Of a DNA stretch of 64,000 nt, positions 23,168 through 35,673 are shown piece by piece. The stretch lies in contig JAMDHS010000057.1 of assembly GCA_029717555.1 (NCBI GenBank), positions 1-64,000 of the forward strand, written 5' to 3'. Position numbers and translations under genes: made by a program. Numbering within the stretch: position 1 is the stretch's first letter; each line of letters opens with the position of its first letter. This DNA comes from Peribolospora baueri (Eukaryota; Basidiomycota; Peribolosporomycetes; Peribolosporales; Peribolosporaceae). Below the pieces are notes generated by a model that was given only the letters and a program-made list of their open reading frames with translations, had not been told where the DNA came from and did not search any database.

Positions 23168-24681
23168 AATGGAGACATCACGCGAGGGAACTTTCCCTAC
23201 GGACATAGAAGGCATGCTTCAAACAGACGACGACGCACCACAGGTGAATGCCGACACACATGTCAGCAGGGCGGTCCCGGATGGAGGCGTTGATGAGCTG
23301 GGCGTATTGCTTGGGGAGGGTGGCCTGGACGTGAACGTGACAAGACAAGACAGGTCGGCCGCACGTCCGTCCAGTCAAGGTGGAAGAAGAAACGGGCACC
23401 GGTGACTTACGAGGTCCTCGCCACGCTCCTCAGCGGCCTTGCGCATGGTCTGGTCAGTGAGGTAGGCCAGGTTGGTGTCCTAGGAGAGCGAGTGTGGAAA
23501 ACATGTGAGCGCGCCGCGACTTGCCATATGGCCGGCCCCGCCTCCCCATTGGGTCTTGCCGTCTTCTGCCCTACGGGCCCCTCGTCTTGCCTGTCCATTC
23601 AAGCGGTGCTCACGTCCAGCTGAAGGTACCTGCAGCCGGCGTCGGCGAGCGCCTTGATCTCGGCCCTGTACACGGCTGCAAGGTCCTCGAAGAACTGGTT
23701 AAGGTCCGGGTAGGCAGTCTTGTCAATGCTCTCGCGGCCGCCGCGGAAGTGGCACATGGTCGGAGAGGGGATGGCGACCTTGATGTGCGAGGCGGGGACG
23801 TTAGGGGCGATGGACTTGAGGAACTCAAAGTCGGCCACTTGGATGGGAGCCCTGTGAGAGAGCTTGCCGGTGATCGACAGCGTGGGGGGAGCGCGGCCCT
23901 CCTGCTGCTCGAGAGCTGCGGGCGAGAGCGAGGCATATCCATCGGGAAGGTGAGCGGACATGACGTACAGGTGGAAACGAGGGGAGACTCACCGTTCTTG
24001 ACCACGGAGACGCCGTCGATGTGCTTGAGGAAGTCCTGTGGACAAGAATTACATGTGAAAGAGTGAGACTATGCCACGGTCCCATCATGACCACTGGGCG
24101 TATGTATGAATCGGTCTCCCGAACGAAGAGCCAACGGGAGGGACGCACAAGGTGGAAGTACTGAAAGAAAGGGCGAGCAACGTCACAAGTCAGTCTTGGA
24201 ACCGGTTGTCTGCTTTCGTCTCCTTCGCGTCCCAATCTTGCTCCCGTCTTGGAGGCGACGCGAAGAAGGGACGACAAAGGACGCACTGACCTCGCGGCGG
24301 AACTCTCCGTCGGTGATGCTCTTCATTCCGGTGGCCAAGAACTTGGGCACCATGTCCTTGATGGCCTCATCCTCGACCTTGCGCAGCTCCGCGGCGGAGA
24401 TCTTGCCGGAGGCGGCCTGAGCGCGCGCCTCGTGGATGGCGCGCGGACGAAGGAGAGAGCCGACCTGTGGGAGCGAGTGAAAGACAGGAGGGGTTGAGCG
24501 TGACGAAGGCGAGGCGACGATCGGTCGGCGGCCCTCTCTCTTTCAGTCTTCTTCTTCTCCTTCTTCTTCTTCCTCTTCTTTCTTTCTCTCTCTTTCTTCC
24601 CCAGGCATGAAGGCGGAGTGCAGGCAGATCACGGGAACGTACGTGCTCAGCTCGGAAAGGCGGGTTTTCCTTGCGGGACAT
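22479..24681 (-). CDS. MetE-like protein (cobalamin-independent methionine synthase C-terminal domain only)
   Basis: Ten exons: 24681-24643, 24464-24291, 24160-24149, 24035-23993, 23915-23614, 23479-23411, 23324-23239, 23117-23061, 22945-22651, 22532-22479; 376 residues in phase. Exon 3 is 12 nt (Tyr-Phe-His-Leu). The sequence runs VGSLLRP, DGEFRRE, KVAIPSPTMCHF, YLQLDDTNLAYL, then the zinc-site motif GIHLCKGNF (His-x-Cys) and LSPQCGF with the second Cys. These are ligands of the MetE catalytic domain. Full MetE/Met6 is about 760 residues with two barrels; this is one barrel, like bacterial YxjG/YxjH and the fungal 'MetE-like' proteins. A methyl transfer to a thiol is likely; the methyl donor is not shown by sequence. 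Intron 7 has a T run of over 30 near its acceptor. Confidence 0.9.
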
Positions 24682-25530
24682 GGCGAAGACTGGGCGATGG
24701 TGGAAGATGGAGGGAGTGGGAAGAGAGAGAAGAGCGTTTCGGCCGACGTCGGCCTCGCCAGTCGTCTCTGCGCCGAGCGCCGCTCTCCGTCTGCTCACAG
24801 GCTTGAGCCGACGACGACCGCTTGGCGGCAAAATGGTTCAGCCGGGCCGGACAGCCGAGCCCGGCAGGCTTATCTAATCGGGGCCTTGTAATGCTTTGCT
24901 CCCAACCCTTAGCGCTTGCGGTCGACTTGATAATGGGCAATTATCGACAGCTGCGGCAGCTGCCGACCGGTCCGCGACTCCGATCCGAAGCGACGCGACG
25001 TCCACCGCCGCACGCGACCACGACAAGAGCGACGAGAGGCAGGCGGTGGAGCAAGAAGAAGAAGAAGAGAAAGTGGGATGGACGAGACAAACAGGCAGCA
25101 CCACTCGATGGCGGAAGACCACCCGCAGACGTCTGTGCGGGCACACGCCGGCGAAGAGAGAGAGAGAGAAAAAAAAATAAAAAAAAAAAAAGCGGGCCCC
25201 CACCTGGGCTTTCGGACCGAACCTCCGGCTGGCTCGCTGACCCCTTCGCCTTCGCTCTCCGTTCGACTCGACTCGCATGCGCACTCGCCTTGCAGATGGT
25301 AGACAGGACAGGACAAGACAAGACAAGACAGGACAAGATAGCACAAGACAGGACGGCTTCGTGCTTCGTCGCTCGAGGACGTCGAGGCGCAAGGCACAAT
25401 GCATATACATATCATATAGCTGAGCGCGTCGCCCGCGAGCCGTCGCGATGGTCGGCTTGCTCGCCTTCGCCCATCCCCATCCCACTTATCCACCCTGCTT
25501 CTTTCTCGCCTGCCTTGTCTTTCGTTCATC
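24682..25530. promoter_or_regulatory. Divergent promoter between the MetE-like and GH28 genes
   Basis: 849 nt. It contains an A-rich run (25170-25190), repeated ACAGGACAAGACA units (25305-25355) and an AT-rich CATATACATATCATATAG stretch (25399-25418) about 115-130 nt before the GH28 start, the best TATA-like candidate. Confidence 0.5.
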
Positions 25531-28103
25531 ATGCGACCCTCGCTCACCTCGCCCGTTCCCTTCCTTCTCGCCCTCGGCGCCGTGACCAGCCAGCCCGTCA
25601 GTTCGCCGCTGTCGTCCGTCGCCTCGAATGCGGGCCCCTCCGGGCCTTGTGTGCACACCATTTCCATCGACCCTTCCAATCCATCTCAAGACCACACCCC
25701 TCTCATCCAATCCGCCGTCGCCAATCTCACCGCCGCCTGTCCGTATCCGTCCTCTCCCGCCGCCCGCAAGCTCGTCTTCGCCCAAGGCACGACGTACAAC
25801 GTCTACACTCCCCTCCACCTCTCCGGCCTTTCCTCTCTGACGCTCCAGGTCAGCGGCAACCTGCAGCTTCCGAGCGACATTGCGACCGTGCAAGGCTTCG
25901 TGGGTAACGGGACCACGTACTGGTTCCAGCTGTCCGGCAGCGATGTCGTCGTTGAAGGCAGTGACAGCGCCGAGTGGTGAGCGCGTGCCGCCTCGCCTCG
26001 CCACGTCAGGCAGGCAGACAGAAGGGCCACGCTCAAGAGCCACCAAGCTGAGCCAGTCGTGTCCGCTTCCCTATCTCCGTGACGCCAACGCCGTGCAGGG
26101 GATGGATAGACTCGCACGGCCAACAGTGGTGGGACCAGCCCAACCCACCCATCGAGAACAGGCCTCACCTCTTCAGCTTCCAAGTGACGTGAGCCACTTG
26201 CCCTCATCGCTGCTGCCCTTCGCTCCTCCTTTCCCTTCTCGGCTTCTCGCTTCTTACCGACGCCTTCGTCCCTCATGGTCGACCCTCGTCCTCCTTTCCC
26301 TTCTCGGCTTCTGCCTTGGTCCCCCATCGTTTTCCTACCGTCACCCCGCTCGGCAGCAACGGCGTCCTCTCCAAGCTGAAAATCCGCAAGCCCATCGCAT
26401 GGGTCTTCTCCCTCTCCGCCCCCAACATTCACGCAAACGCCATCACGATTGACGCAAAGTCCAACACGAGCGCTTTCAACTTCAACACCGACGGTAAGTC
26501 GAAGCGGCATCTCCAAGCGTCCATTCGGGCACTCGTCCCACAGTCCAGCGGATGGTTTCCCGTATTCAATGATCTGCTTCCCTCGTCGTGATCTGCTGAA
26601 CGGCATGCCGATGCCGATTCAATTCAGGCTTCAGCGCGACCTCGAAAAACGTGAGTGCGAGTCACGCCTTTTACTCATTCCATGCAGCCACTCACCAAGA
26701 CATCATTACAAACGATGAACCGTTCCTCACAACGCGTGTTTTCTCTCTTTTGTCCAGATCACCATCGAGAATAGCAACGTGTGTAAGTGTTGGGAGCGAC
26801 GTCCGACGAAAAAAAGGATTGCCGGCTCTCGACGTGCCATTGAGAGACTTGTTCGCCGGTTACATGTGTCCCCATTCATTCGGCAGACAATGGTGACGAT
26901 TGTATCACCGGTGAATCTCGGCCTTTTTTTCCTCGCTGACGTCTCACATGATCACTCCGTTTCGCGCCGCCGTCGAGTTTCGATCTCTGACTCTCCTCTC
27001 CCTTTTCTTCAATATTAAAAGTCGGCAGCGGCGCCTCCGACGTCACTTTTAGGTACAATCATTGCGAAGGTGGACACGGCGCCTCCATCGGCTCGCTCAA
27101 CCACAACGCCGCCGTCGCCGGAGTAGATATTCACGACATCTCGTTCAAGGATAGCTTGTACGCGGCCAGGTTCAAGGCCTACGCGGGGGGGAACGGATAT
27201 GCGAAAGATGTAGGTCCACACGCCGTCCGTCGTTCCTTCATCACTCGCGTTACGTGAGGCGCGCGCGCGCGTCGTGAGAATGGCCGTCCTCGTCCTGACG
27301 TGTCTCCTTCTGTGCGTCGCGCGCCGCCGGCGATTAGATTTCCTGGAAGAACATCTGGATGGACAACGTGGTGCGTGCGCCAACGTCTTGCTATTTACAT
27401 TTTTCGGGAAAGGGAAGAGGGTGCGACGCGCTGGACGGAGTCGTCCCAGTCCCACTTTTCCTATGCGACCCCACCGTAACCCATGCCCTGTTCCTCTTCG
27501 TCCTGGTACCTCTTCTCGTCGGCTCTGGTTCGGCCTGCATTAGACATATCCCATCTACCTCACCTCGAACTACTATGACCAAGAGACAAGCTCGCCGTCC
27601 ACGGGCGGCGTCGACTCGAGCGTTCAAATCTCCAACTTTACACTCGAGGCCTTTGCAGGCACCATCAACTCGAAGCATCCCGGTAAGCAAGCAGCGAACC
27701 CGCCCGAGCCCCGTTCGATTGTATCGTCTCGCGCTTTTGAACGGATCCAATACGCAACGCACCGTCCGAGCTGCTTGCGTTTTTTTTTTTTTTTTTTTTT
27801 TTTTCTGGACGACTCGCTGACGAATTTCCTTCATGTCCCGGCGGCACAGGTGACGGGTCTTGCGTCAGCGATCCATGCTGGTACTATGTTCCGGGACAAA
27901 CTGGACACGAGCTGGTCATCCTCGACCTCGCCAAAGGCAGCGTGACGGGGGACATGCTCTTCAAACGACTCGAGGCCGTCTTCCCAGACGACGGACAGCG
28001 AGCACGCGTCATCTGCGACCCTTCCGTCTTGCCGCCGGACGAGACCGACGTGGGCTTCCAGTGTGTCAACGGCACGTTTGTTCCCACTCTCAGAGGACTC
28101 TGA
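25531..28103 (+). CDS. Secreted glycoside hydrolase family 28 (polygalacturonase-type pectinase)
   Basis: Ten exons: 25531-25976, 26099-26188, 26357-26493, 26628-26650, 26758-26782, 26887-26910, 27022-27209, 27338-27370, 27544-27682, 27850-28103; 452 residues in phase. A hydrophobic N-terminus ends near TSQPVSS (signal peptide). The parallel beta-helix catalytic signature is present in order: NTDG (about 222-225), NGDDC (242-246, the Asp pair), GGHG (265-268) and RFK (298-300). The last is RIK in most GH28, so Ile is replaced by Phe. N-glycosylation sequons are common. Exo- versus endo-polygalacturonase or rhamnogalacturonase cannot be decided by eye; the WGWIDSHGQQWWD loop resembles exo-acting members. 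Several exons are 23-33 nt, and the last intron has about 25 T. Acts outside the cell on pectin. Confidence 0.93.
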
Positions 28104-29562
28104 AGCCGCTTTCCCTCGTCAGCGCCGCCATCTCCAAGTGCGGGATGACGATGACTTCGCAGCTTGTCATCCAGGTTGTAGTAGTGACGCCTCGGTGCAA
28201 ATTCTTTTTTTCTTTAACGTAACGTCGCCGGGCAGCTCGCCGCCGTAGAAGCGGCGTGTGAGGACGTTTAAAAAGCTGACACGAGACCGTACGGGGGGAA
28301 CGGAATCGGCCCAGGAAAATACGAGAGACTAGGCCTCTTCTCATAAAACAAATAAACGAAACCGGAGAGTCGCAGGCGACGTTCAATAGCACCAACTTTC
28401 CTCGCTCCCCAAACCATAGCATAGCGCCTCTTTGGTTTTGGCTGGTCACAAAACATTCATCCACGGTCCTGCGTCGTCTTTTTTCGACGATCGCATCCAC
28501 CGTCGGCCGCGTTGGCCAGATCGGGGACGGCGGGAAGAAACGGTTTTCAGTAGTGTCGTGCCACGTGGGAAAATGGAAAAGCGTGGGCGGAGAATCAGCG
28601 GTGGAAGATTAAAAACAAGGAGTAAGGGGGAACGCTCCCATGGGTGGTCTGTCTCAGTCAGCCGGAAGACATCGGCCCTGACCGCCTATCGAACATGACT
28701 TGGTTCACCAAGATGGCTGGCCGCGGCCGAGGTCGCTGCCGAGCTATCAAGTATTAAAAAGGTGCCGATGTTGTGCGTGCGGAGCGAAGTGGGGCGCGGA
28801 CGACGTGGCGGTGTAAGTACTTGGGTACACCCGCCGCGGTGCGTCGATCGCAGCTCGCCCGGTCAAAGCGCAGGTCGTCCCGAAAGCCGCTTCGAACGTC
28901 GACCCTCGTCCCCGTCGCATCAGCACAGTCCGAGTTCACCACGGATAGTCTATGCGTTGTACTGTACAGTACACGTCCGAGTGTGCGGAGAGTGCCGAGA
29001 CGCCGGATCGAGACGATTTCGACGTGACCAGCGGGTGACAGGTTGACGGCGCAGATCGCTCGACGAGAAAGTTGGGCTACGGTAGGTAGACGGCGCATGC
29101 CCATCGCCCGAACATGCAAAACGTTGACTGCCGCTCCAAGCGGTATTCACACAAGCCGGATAGAGGCCTCGCGCGACCTTAAGTAGTTCCTCCGTCGTGT
29201 GCTGTTGGATCCTTCGTCGTCGTCGTCGTGTCATCGACGTCGAAGCCATGGAAGCCGGACTCCGGCTGTCCACCAACGGTCGGGTGCTCGGAGGTGTCAC
29301 GTGCTGGCCAACGCACTCCGGTCCGCACACGACCTGCTCAGCACGACGGGACGGATGGCCTTGCTGGCACCCAACTTGTTCCAAGGTCAACGAAGACAGC
29401 AGCAAGGTAGGCTTCGTCTCTTCAAACTAACCGCGGCTCAAGGCGACCAGCTCCCATTTGTGGAACGCAGAGGGCGCGAAACGCAGGAACGCAAGGTACT
29501 GTAGACAGATAGACGAACAGTCGGTCGGGCGGACTCTAGTGATAGGGTCAGTACAGCAGTAG
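28104..29562. other. Intergenic region upstream of TPP2
   Basis: 1.46 kb. A 101-codon open frame at 29199-29504 and shorter ones lack family match or clean splice support. A GTC/CGT repeat lies at 29213-29230. No RNA gene recognised. Confidence 0.45.
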
Positions 29563-32500
29563 ATGCGCCTCCCATTGCCCAGAGGTGCCCCCCTCCGAAC
29601 ACCTTTGTCTATTTTTCGCTCCAGCATCTCTCGCCCGCCTCCTTCCACTTTCTTCTCGGTCTCGCGCCGTTTCCTGTCCACCGACCCATCACCCTCTCCA
29701 CTGCCCGCGCTCCCCTCCAATCCCGCCCCCATCCGTCCCACGGCCATCCCTGAGCTCGGCATCACCATGCCTCCTAATCGCCCTGTTCCCACCTCAGTCC
29801 CCACCGGGCCCTTTCCCCTTGCTGGCCTCTTGCCAAAGGAGGCCACCCGAGCGCTGCACTTCCTCAAGCAGTATGACTATAAGTACAATGGCCGCGGCGT
29901 CCGCGTCGCCGTGCTCGACACGGGCATCGATCCTGCCGCCGCCGGACTGGACGGTCCGGGCAAGATTGTGGATGTGGTCGACTGCACGGGTGGGTCGTGG
30001 CCATCGCCACTGAAGAAGAGCGTGTGCATGTGGACTGTGACGTACTTCGCGGCTCTTTCGCTGCTAACCGAGCCTTCGTCTCATTTCCCGGCCACGTATC
30101 TCGCAGGATCCGGCGACGTACCCCTCGAAGTCGTCAAACCGCTCGAGGCTACGTTTGGTGACACGGCCATCTCTGGCGCCATTGCGTTGCCATCCCCCTC
30201 CGGCCGGACTCTCCTCGCCTCTCCTAACTGGAAGAACCCGACTGGCGAGTGGAAGGTGGGCATGAAGCCCGCTTACGACCTATGGCCTGGTGGTCTGGTT
30301 ACGCGCCGGAAGAAGGAGAGGAAACAAGAATTCGAGAAGACGCATCATGAGCTGCTCGTGAAGGCCCAGAAGGAGCTAGTGGAGTTCGAGAAGGAACTGA
30401 AGAGTCGGGCTGGAAAGAAAGGCGGGGAGGGAGCGGATGAGAAAGGGGGAGAAGAGGAGGCGAAGAAGGAAGAGAAGGGCAAGGAGGCTGCAGAGCGTGC
30501 GGCTGGTCCATCAACCGAGGATCTGCTCAAGAAGGAAGACTTGGCCGCCCGGGTGCAGGCTCTTAAAGACCTCATGTCGTCTTACGATGATGTCGGGCCC
30601 ATTATCGAGGCCATCGTTTGGCACGACGGCTCTGCCTGGAGAGCGGCTGTCGGCGGAGGGGAGGGCGGAGCTTTAGAAGGCGCGGATGAGGGGAAGGAGG
30701 TGGAGGTCAAAGAGGTCGATGGAAAAACGGTGGTCGACTTGAGAGGTGAGTCAGGCCACAGCAAAGAAGTGGGGGATGAATCCTGTAACGTCCTTGTTTC
30801 TGATCTTCCGTTGTATGGAACTTGGACGCGTTCTTAGCGCGGAAAACTCTCACGGACTTCCGGTCTGAGCGCCAGTGGGACGTCTTCGGCAAGCAGGACC
30901 TCATGACCTTTACGGTTAACATTCTCGAGGAGGGCAATCTGCTCAGGTGAGCTCGACGACCTCATTTTCTCTTCACCTCATCCATGCTCGGACTCATGTT
31001 GCTTCTTTTCGCATCGCAACTCCATCAGCATCGTCGTCCCTTCCGGCTCGCACGGTACACACGTGGCCGGCATTATCGGCGCGCACCATCCCTCCACTCC
31101 AGAGCTAAACGGCGTAGCGCCAGGCTGCGAGATCGTCTCGATGAAGATCGGCGACACTCGCCTCGGCTCAATGGAGACAGGCCAAGCGCTCCTCCGAGCC
31201 GCGTCCGCACTCGTGGAGACCGAGACGGACGTGGCTAACCTCAGCTACGGCGAAGATTTTGCATTCGGCGTCGAGGACAAAGGCGCTTTTATTCAGGCTC
31301 TCCGCGACGAGGTCGTACGCAAGAGGGATATCGTGTTCGTCAGTTCGGCGGGTAACAATGGTAAGACGTCCGACTTTCGACAGCGCTTTGACCAAACACG
31401 TTTTGTTGACCGATCGCATGCGCTTCGCCTTTCTATCCAGGGCCCGCCTTGACCACCGTCGGCGCGCCGGGCGGCAACACCTCCAGCGTCATCAGCGTGG
31501 GCGCCCACGTCAGCGCTGGAGAAATGCAGAAGGCGGAGTACGCGCTCATAGAGAGCGTGCCCGATTCGGTCACGACCTGGTGCTCTAGGGGTCCCACGTT
31601 AGTGCCGCCTTCACGCCGTGCGCTGTCGACCGAGGCAGCGAGTCTAGTCTTTGTGGAATGGAATGGCTGACAGTTGGGTCGTTGTGGGTTCCTGTTTGGT
31701 GTAGGTCCGATGGCGATCGAGGCGTCACGATCTATGCTCCGGGTGAGTTGAGCCGGTCACTCTTCTCGTAGCCAAGGTTAGAGCCCTGACCTACAGTTTT
31801 TGGCTATCTAGGCGCGGCCATCACTTCGATCCCAAGGTACTGCCTGCAGAAGGAGCAGTTAATGAATGGAAGTGAGTGTGCGACGTCCTCGTTCGCAGTA
31901 CCGCGAGCATGGTTTGACGCCTGTCTTTTAACAGCTTCCATGTCCAGCCCGAACGCATGCGGCGGCGTCGCCTTGATCATGTCGGGACTGAAATCCGAGG
32001 GTATCAAGATTACTCCGCACAGGTGCGTGGACCCTCGTAGTCGACAGCCGGCAAAGTGTTAAAGTTGACCTGTTCTAGGGGTCCTATACAGAATCAAGAA
32101 GGCTCTGGAGATTACTGGAAAGGATATCGGCGATCCGCTAGCCGTTCCTTATCTCCAAGTGGATAAGGCGTATGAGTACATCCAGCAGCACAAGGACTTG
32201 CCCGATCAAGACGCGGACTTTATCATCAATGTTGTGCCTCGTGAGCATGTCTCCCCACGATCGGTATGACATTTGGTCGACCATTGACATAATTTACCGG
32301 TTCCGCAGATGGTCGGCCGCTGCCGGATGACAATCAGAAAGCCCTTCGAGGAGTCTACCTACGCGAATACGAATCCACTCGCCGGGTTTTCCAGGGAACC
32401 GTCAGCGTCAAACCCTATTTCAAGGAGGAAGACACGGAACGAAAGTACGATCTCGACCTCAAGCTCGCTTTGAGTGCGGCTGCTGACTGGATCAAGAAGC

Positions 32501-34788
32501 CGGATTACGTCAACCTTGGAGGCAATGGCAGGCAATTCGAGGTTCGGGTTGACCCCACGGACCTCGCGCCGGGTCTTCACTATGCGTCTATTGACGCGTA
32601 CGATACGGCCGAGCCGGGTCACCTGGTCTTCTCCGTCCCCGTCACCGTCGCCAAACCTGAGGTGCCAGAATCGCCGCTCGTGAAGTACTCGAACCTGTCC
32701 TTCACCGACACAGCCTCGCTCTACCGCCGCTTCGTTGCCGTCCCCGCCGGAGCAACGTGGGCAGAGGTTCGCATTCGCACGCGCAAGCATCCGGCCAGTG
32801 TGCGGTTTTGGCTGCACTTCGTCCAGCTGGTGCCGCAGACCAGGCTGCACCAGGCTGAGAAGGCGTGGGTGTTGGCGATGAACGAGGACGAGACGGTCAT
32901 CAAGCGCATGCCCGTCAAGGGAGGTCTGACCATGGAGGTCTGCATGGCGAAGATGTGGACCAGCGTTGGCACCTTCGATCTCGACCTCGAGATCGATTTC
33001 CATGGACTGAGTGAGCCTCTTCGTCATTCGTTTCCTCTGGAAACCGTCACTGACCCCATTTCTGTGGCACGACGGATTCGCAGACGTCGTCACGGGCCGG
33101 GACAGGCTCACGATCTTCGGAGGCGAAAGTCTGGCGAGGGTGGAAGCGGTGAACACTCTCAGGGTCGAACAATTCACGCCGAGCATCTCTTTTGGTGAGC
33201 GCAGCCTCGCGGCGCATGTGTCCATTTCGACCATACAGGTGTCTGACGGCTTGCCATCACGATGCAGAAACCCGGCGCACCTTCATTCGACCCACGGAGA
33301 GCATCATCCGCCCGTTGACCGACCGTGATACGCACCCGAACGGCAAGCGCATGTACGAGCTTATCCTCACCTACTCCGACATCAAGCAGAGTGAGAAAGG
33401 CAAAGTCACCTACAGCCTCCCGGTCGGTGGGAACCTCTACGACAAGTGAGTCGCCGTACGCAAGGAGCCGTCTTTCAACCGCTTCTGACAGTGAAGCTCC
33501 TTTTCCAGCTCCCTCGCGGTTCTCGCCCAGCTCTTTGACGCCAACAAGAAGCGTCTCGTCTTCTCCGACGTATACCCGGCTAAGGAGACTCAATTGAACA
33601 AGGGCGACTACGTGCTCAAAGTGCAACTTGTACATGAAGCAATCTCCGGTAAGCACATGTCGCTACCAAGGCGGGTTTCATGGCCGGGTCACGAGCGGTA
33701 GTCTAATGACGAGTTGGGGTGCGCAGTTCTTGAAAAGCTCAAGAATGCAGCGGTCCGCTGGGACTCGAAATTGGCCAAGCCGAAGGAAGTGACATTGGAA
33801 ATGTATGACGACCATGTGGACGCTTTCGGAGAAAGGAAGCCGGCTTCATTCAATTCTATCAAGCTGATGCCCGGAGAGTGAGTCGGCAACATGTCGTGAT
33901 ATGTCCTTTGGAAGCTTCACTGACATGCCCTGTACCTTTTTTCGCGTGTACTCCAGTCGCAAGGTCATCGCGTTCTCCACGGACATGGCCGACAAGTTGC
34001 CCAAGGAAGCGAAAGGCGGTGACATCCTATTGGGCCATTTCAGTTTCGTCAATGACGCGGCGGCTGGCGGGTGGCAGCTCGCTTACGTGGTTCCTCCCAA
34101 GCCGGTGGATCCCAAGCCAGACGTGCCGGCGGTCAAGGAGGAGCAAAAGCTGGTCGACTTGCAAGTCGAGGTGGCCAAGAAGATCTCGAACGAGGAGGAG
34201 AAAGAGGAGTTTATCAGGAGCCTAGTCTCGTCCCATCCCACCCACCTGCCCGTGCTCGTTCTCCGGCTCGAGACGCTCAACATCGACAAGACGGACGCTC
34301 AGGAGCTGATTAAGGCGGCCGACGCGGTGCTCGAGCAGGTCGACGAGGAGAGGCTCGCGAAATACTTTGGCGTCAAGCGTCTACCGGCGTCGCAGCTCAC
34401 CGCTGAGGAGAAGAAGGAGCAGAAAGAGATGGAGGGCAAGCGGGACGCGCTCCTCACTGCGTACAACCGCAAGGCGCGGGCTTTCTTGTCCGTCGGCGAC
34501 AAGGAAAAGGCAGAAGAGACGTTCAAGGCGTATTCGCGCTTCGCTGATACTTCCAACCATGCCTTTGCCGTCGTCTTCATCAAGCGCGAGATGATGCACG
34601 GCCGGTATGGGAGCGCTCTTGTGGCGGCACAGAAGCTGAAAAAGGACACGGGCTCGGGCGAGGAGGAGGGAAGAAAGGCGAGGGAGCTGGAGAAGGAATG
34701 CATCAGCAACCTGGGCTGGAAGGCGTGGGAGGAGCAAGAGAAGAAGAGGCGCGTCGTCGACTTTCCCAAGGATTACGCCCCCTTCTGA
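29563..34788 (+). CDS. TPP2: Tripeptidyl peptidase II (subtilisin-type giant peptidase)
   Basis: Removes tripeptides from peptides released by the proteasome. Fifteen exons: 29563-29989, 30107-30745, 30838-30946, 31029-31360, 31441-31597, 31705-31742, 31812-31871, 31935-32022, 32092-32240, 32309-33010, 33084-33194, 33268-33445, 33509-33648, 33727-33877, 33957-34788; 1370 residues in phase. Catalytic triad motifs: AVLDTGIDP (Asp), [13 protein letters not shown] (His), [14 protein letters not shown] (Ser); [18 protein letters not shown] carries the oxyanion Asn. The TPPII-specific Lys/Glu-rich insert between Asp and His is present, as is the long C-terminal beta and helical region. Two starts are possible: Met1, giving an Arg/Ser-rich leader ending RRFLST, or Met69 at 29767 in good context (ATCACCATG). 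Confidence 0.96.
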
Positions 34789-35673
34789 GCGTTACTGCGC
34801 GATCGTCGGACATTGCGCATGCGCTGTGCGCTATCGGTCACACGGGGAGAATTGGCGCGTGCACACAGTAAATCACGAACGTTAAAGCATGTGCATTCGA
34901 TGATGTCGACGGGAGTTGGGGTCAGCAGGGGAGAGGTGGAAGAAGAGAAGGCTGAGCGGGGGAAGGAGGAGGAGGCGAAGAAGGGTCGAGGGGAGGATGA
35001 ATATCATGAATAGCGGTCGAAGGAAGCGCAGTGAGGTGAATGGTAATCCGGCAGTCTGTCTCCCCGTCACAAGGACTGGGGCATCCGTTTGGTACATATA
35101 TATATATACTTGTGTGTGTATCCCTGCCCGTCCGGCTGGCTGGCTTGCCAAGCACACGCACAGCCGGACGGACGGATGGAGGGGGCCCGTGCGCGCGGGT
35201 CCGGGAAAAATATTTCCGAGCGAGGGAGTGGCGGCAGATGACGCGGGACCGTCGGTCGGTCCTTCTTTGTCTTTATGAACACGACGACGGCACGGCACTG
35301 CACGGGACGGGGCGTGGATAAGAAACGAGACGAGGTTACAAGGAAGGGATGGACAAGAAACGAGGTCACAAGAAAAAGATGGACAAGAACTTTTCTTTTT
35401 TTCCTGCGACAGCGGCCTCGTGGGGCTCGAGAAGAAGGTGAGAAAGAGAGAGGGAGGTGGTATACGACGAGACGAGACGAGGCTAGGGAATGGAGGGATG
35501 TGAGATATATATAGGATAGGGATAGAGCGGTATGGGGAAAGCGGGAGGATAGGATAAAATATGAATACAAGAAATGGACAGCCCTGGTCGGGCAAGGACG
35601 ACGACAGACGGCAGTGAAGAAAGCTTCCCTTGCCCGCGAGCACCAAAAAAGGCCCATCGATCTGCATCCAAGC
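34789..35673. other. Convergent intergenic region
   Basis: 885 nt between the TPP2 and GH25 stop codons. Contains a short TA run (35096-35108) and GAGACGA units (35467-35480). No gene. Confidence 0.55.

Noticed and set aside
29199-29504. 101-codon ORF upstream of TPP2
   Set aside because: No family, GTC-repeat origin of its start region, and it occupies the TPP2 promoter.
32041-32091. TPP2 exon starting at the first AG (ctag, 32077-32078)
   Set aside because: That acceptor shifts the frame; the next AG (32090-32091) gives [11 protein letters not shown] in phase and matches the family.
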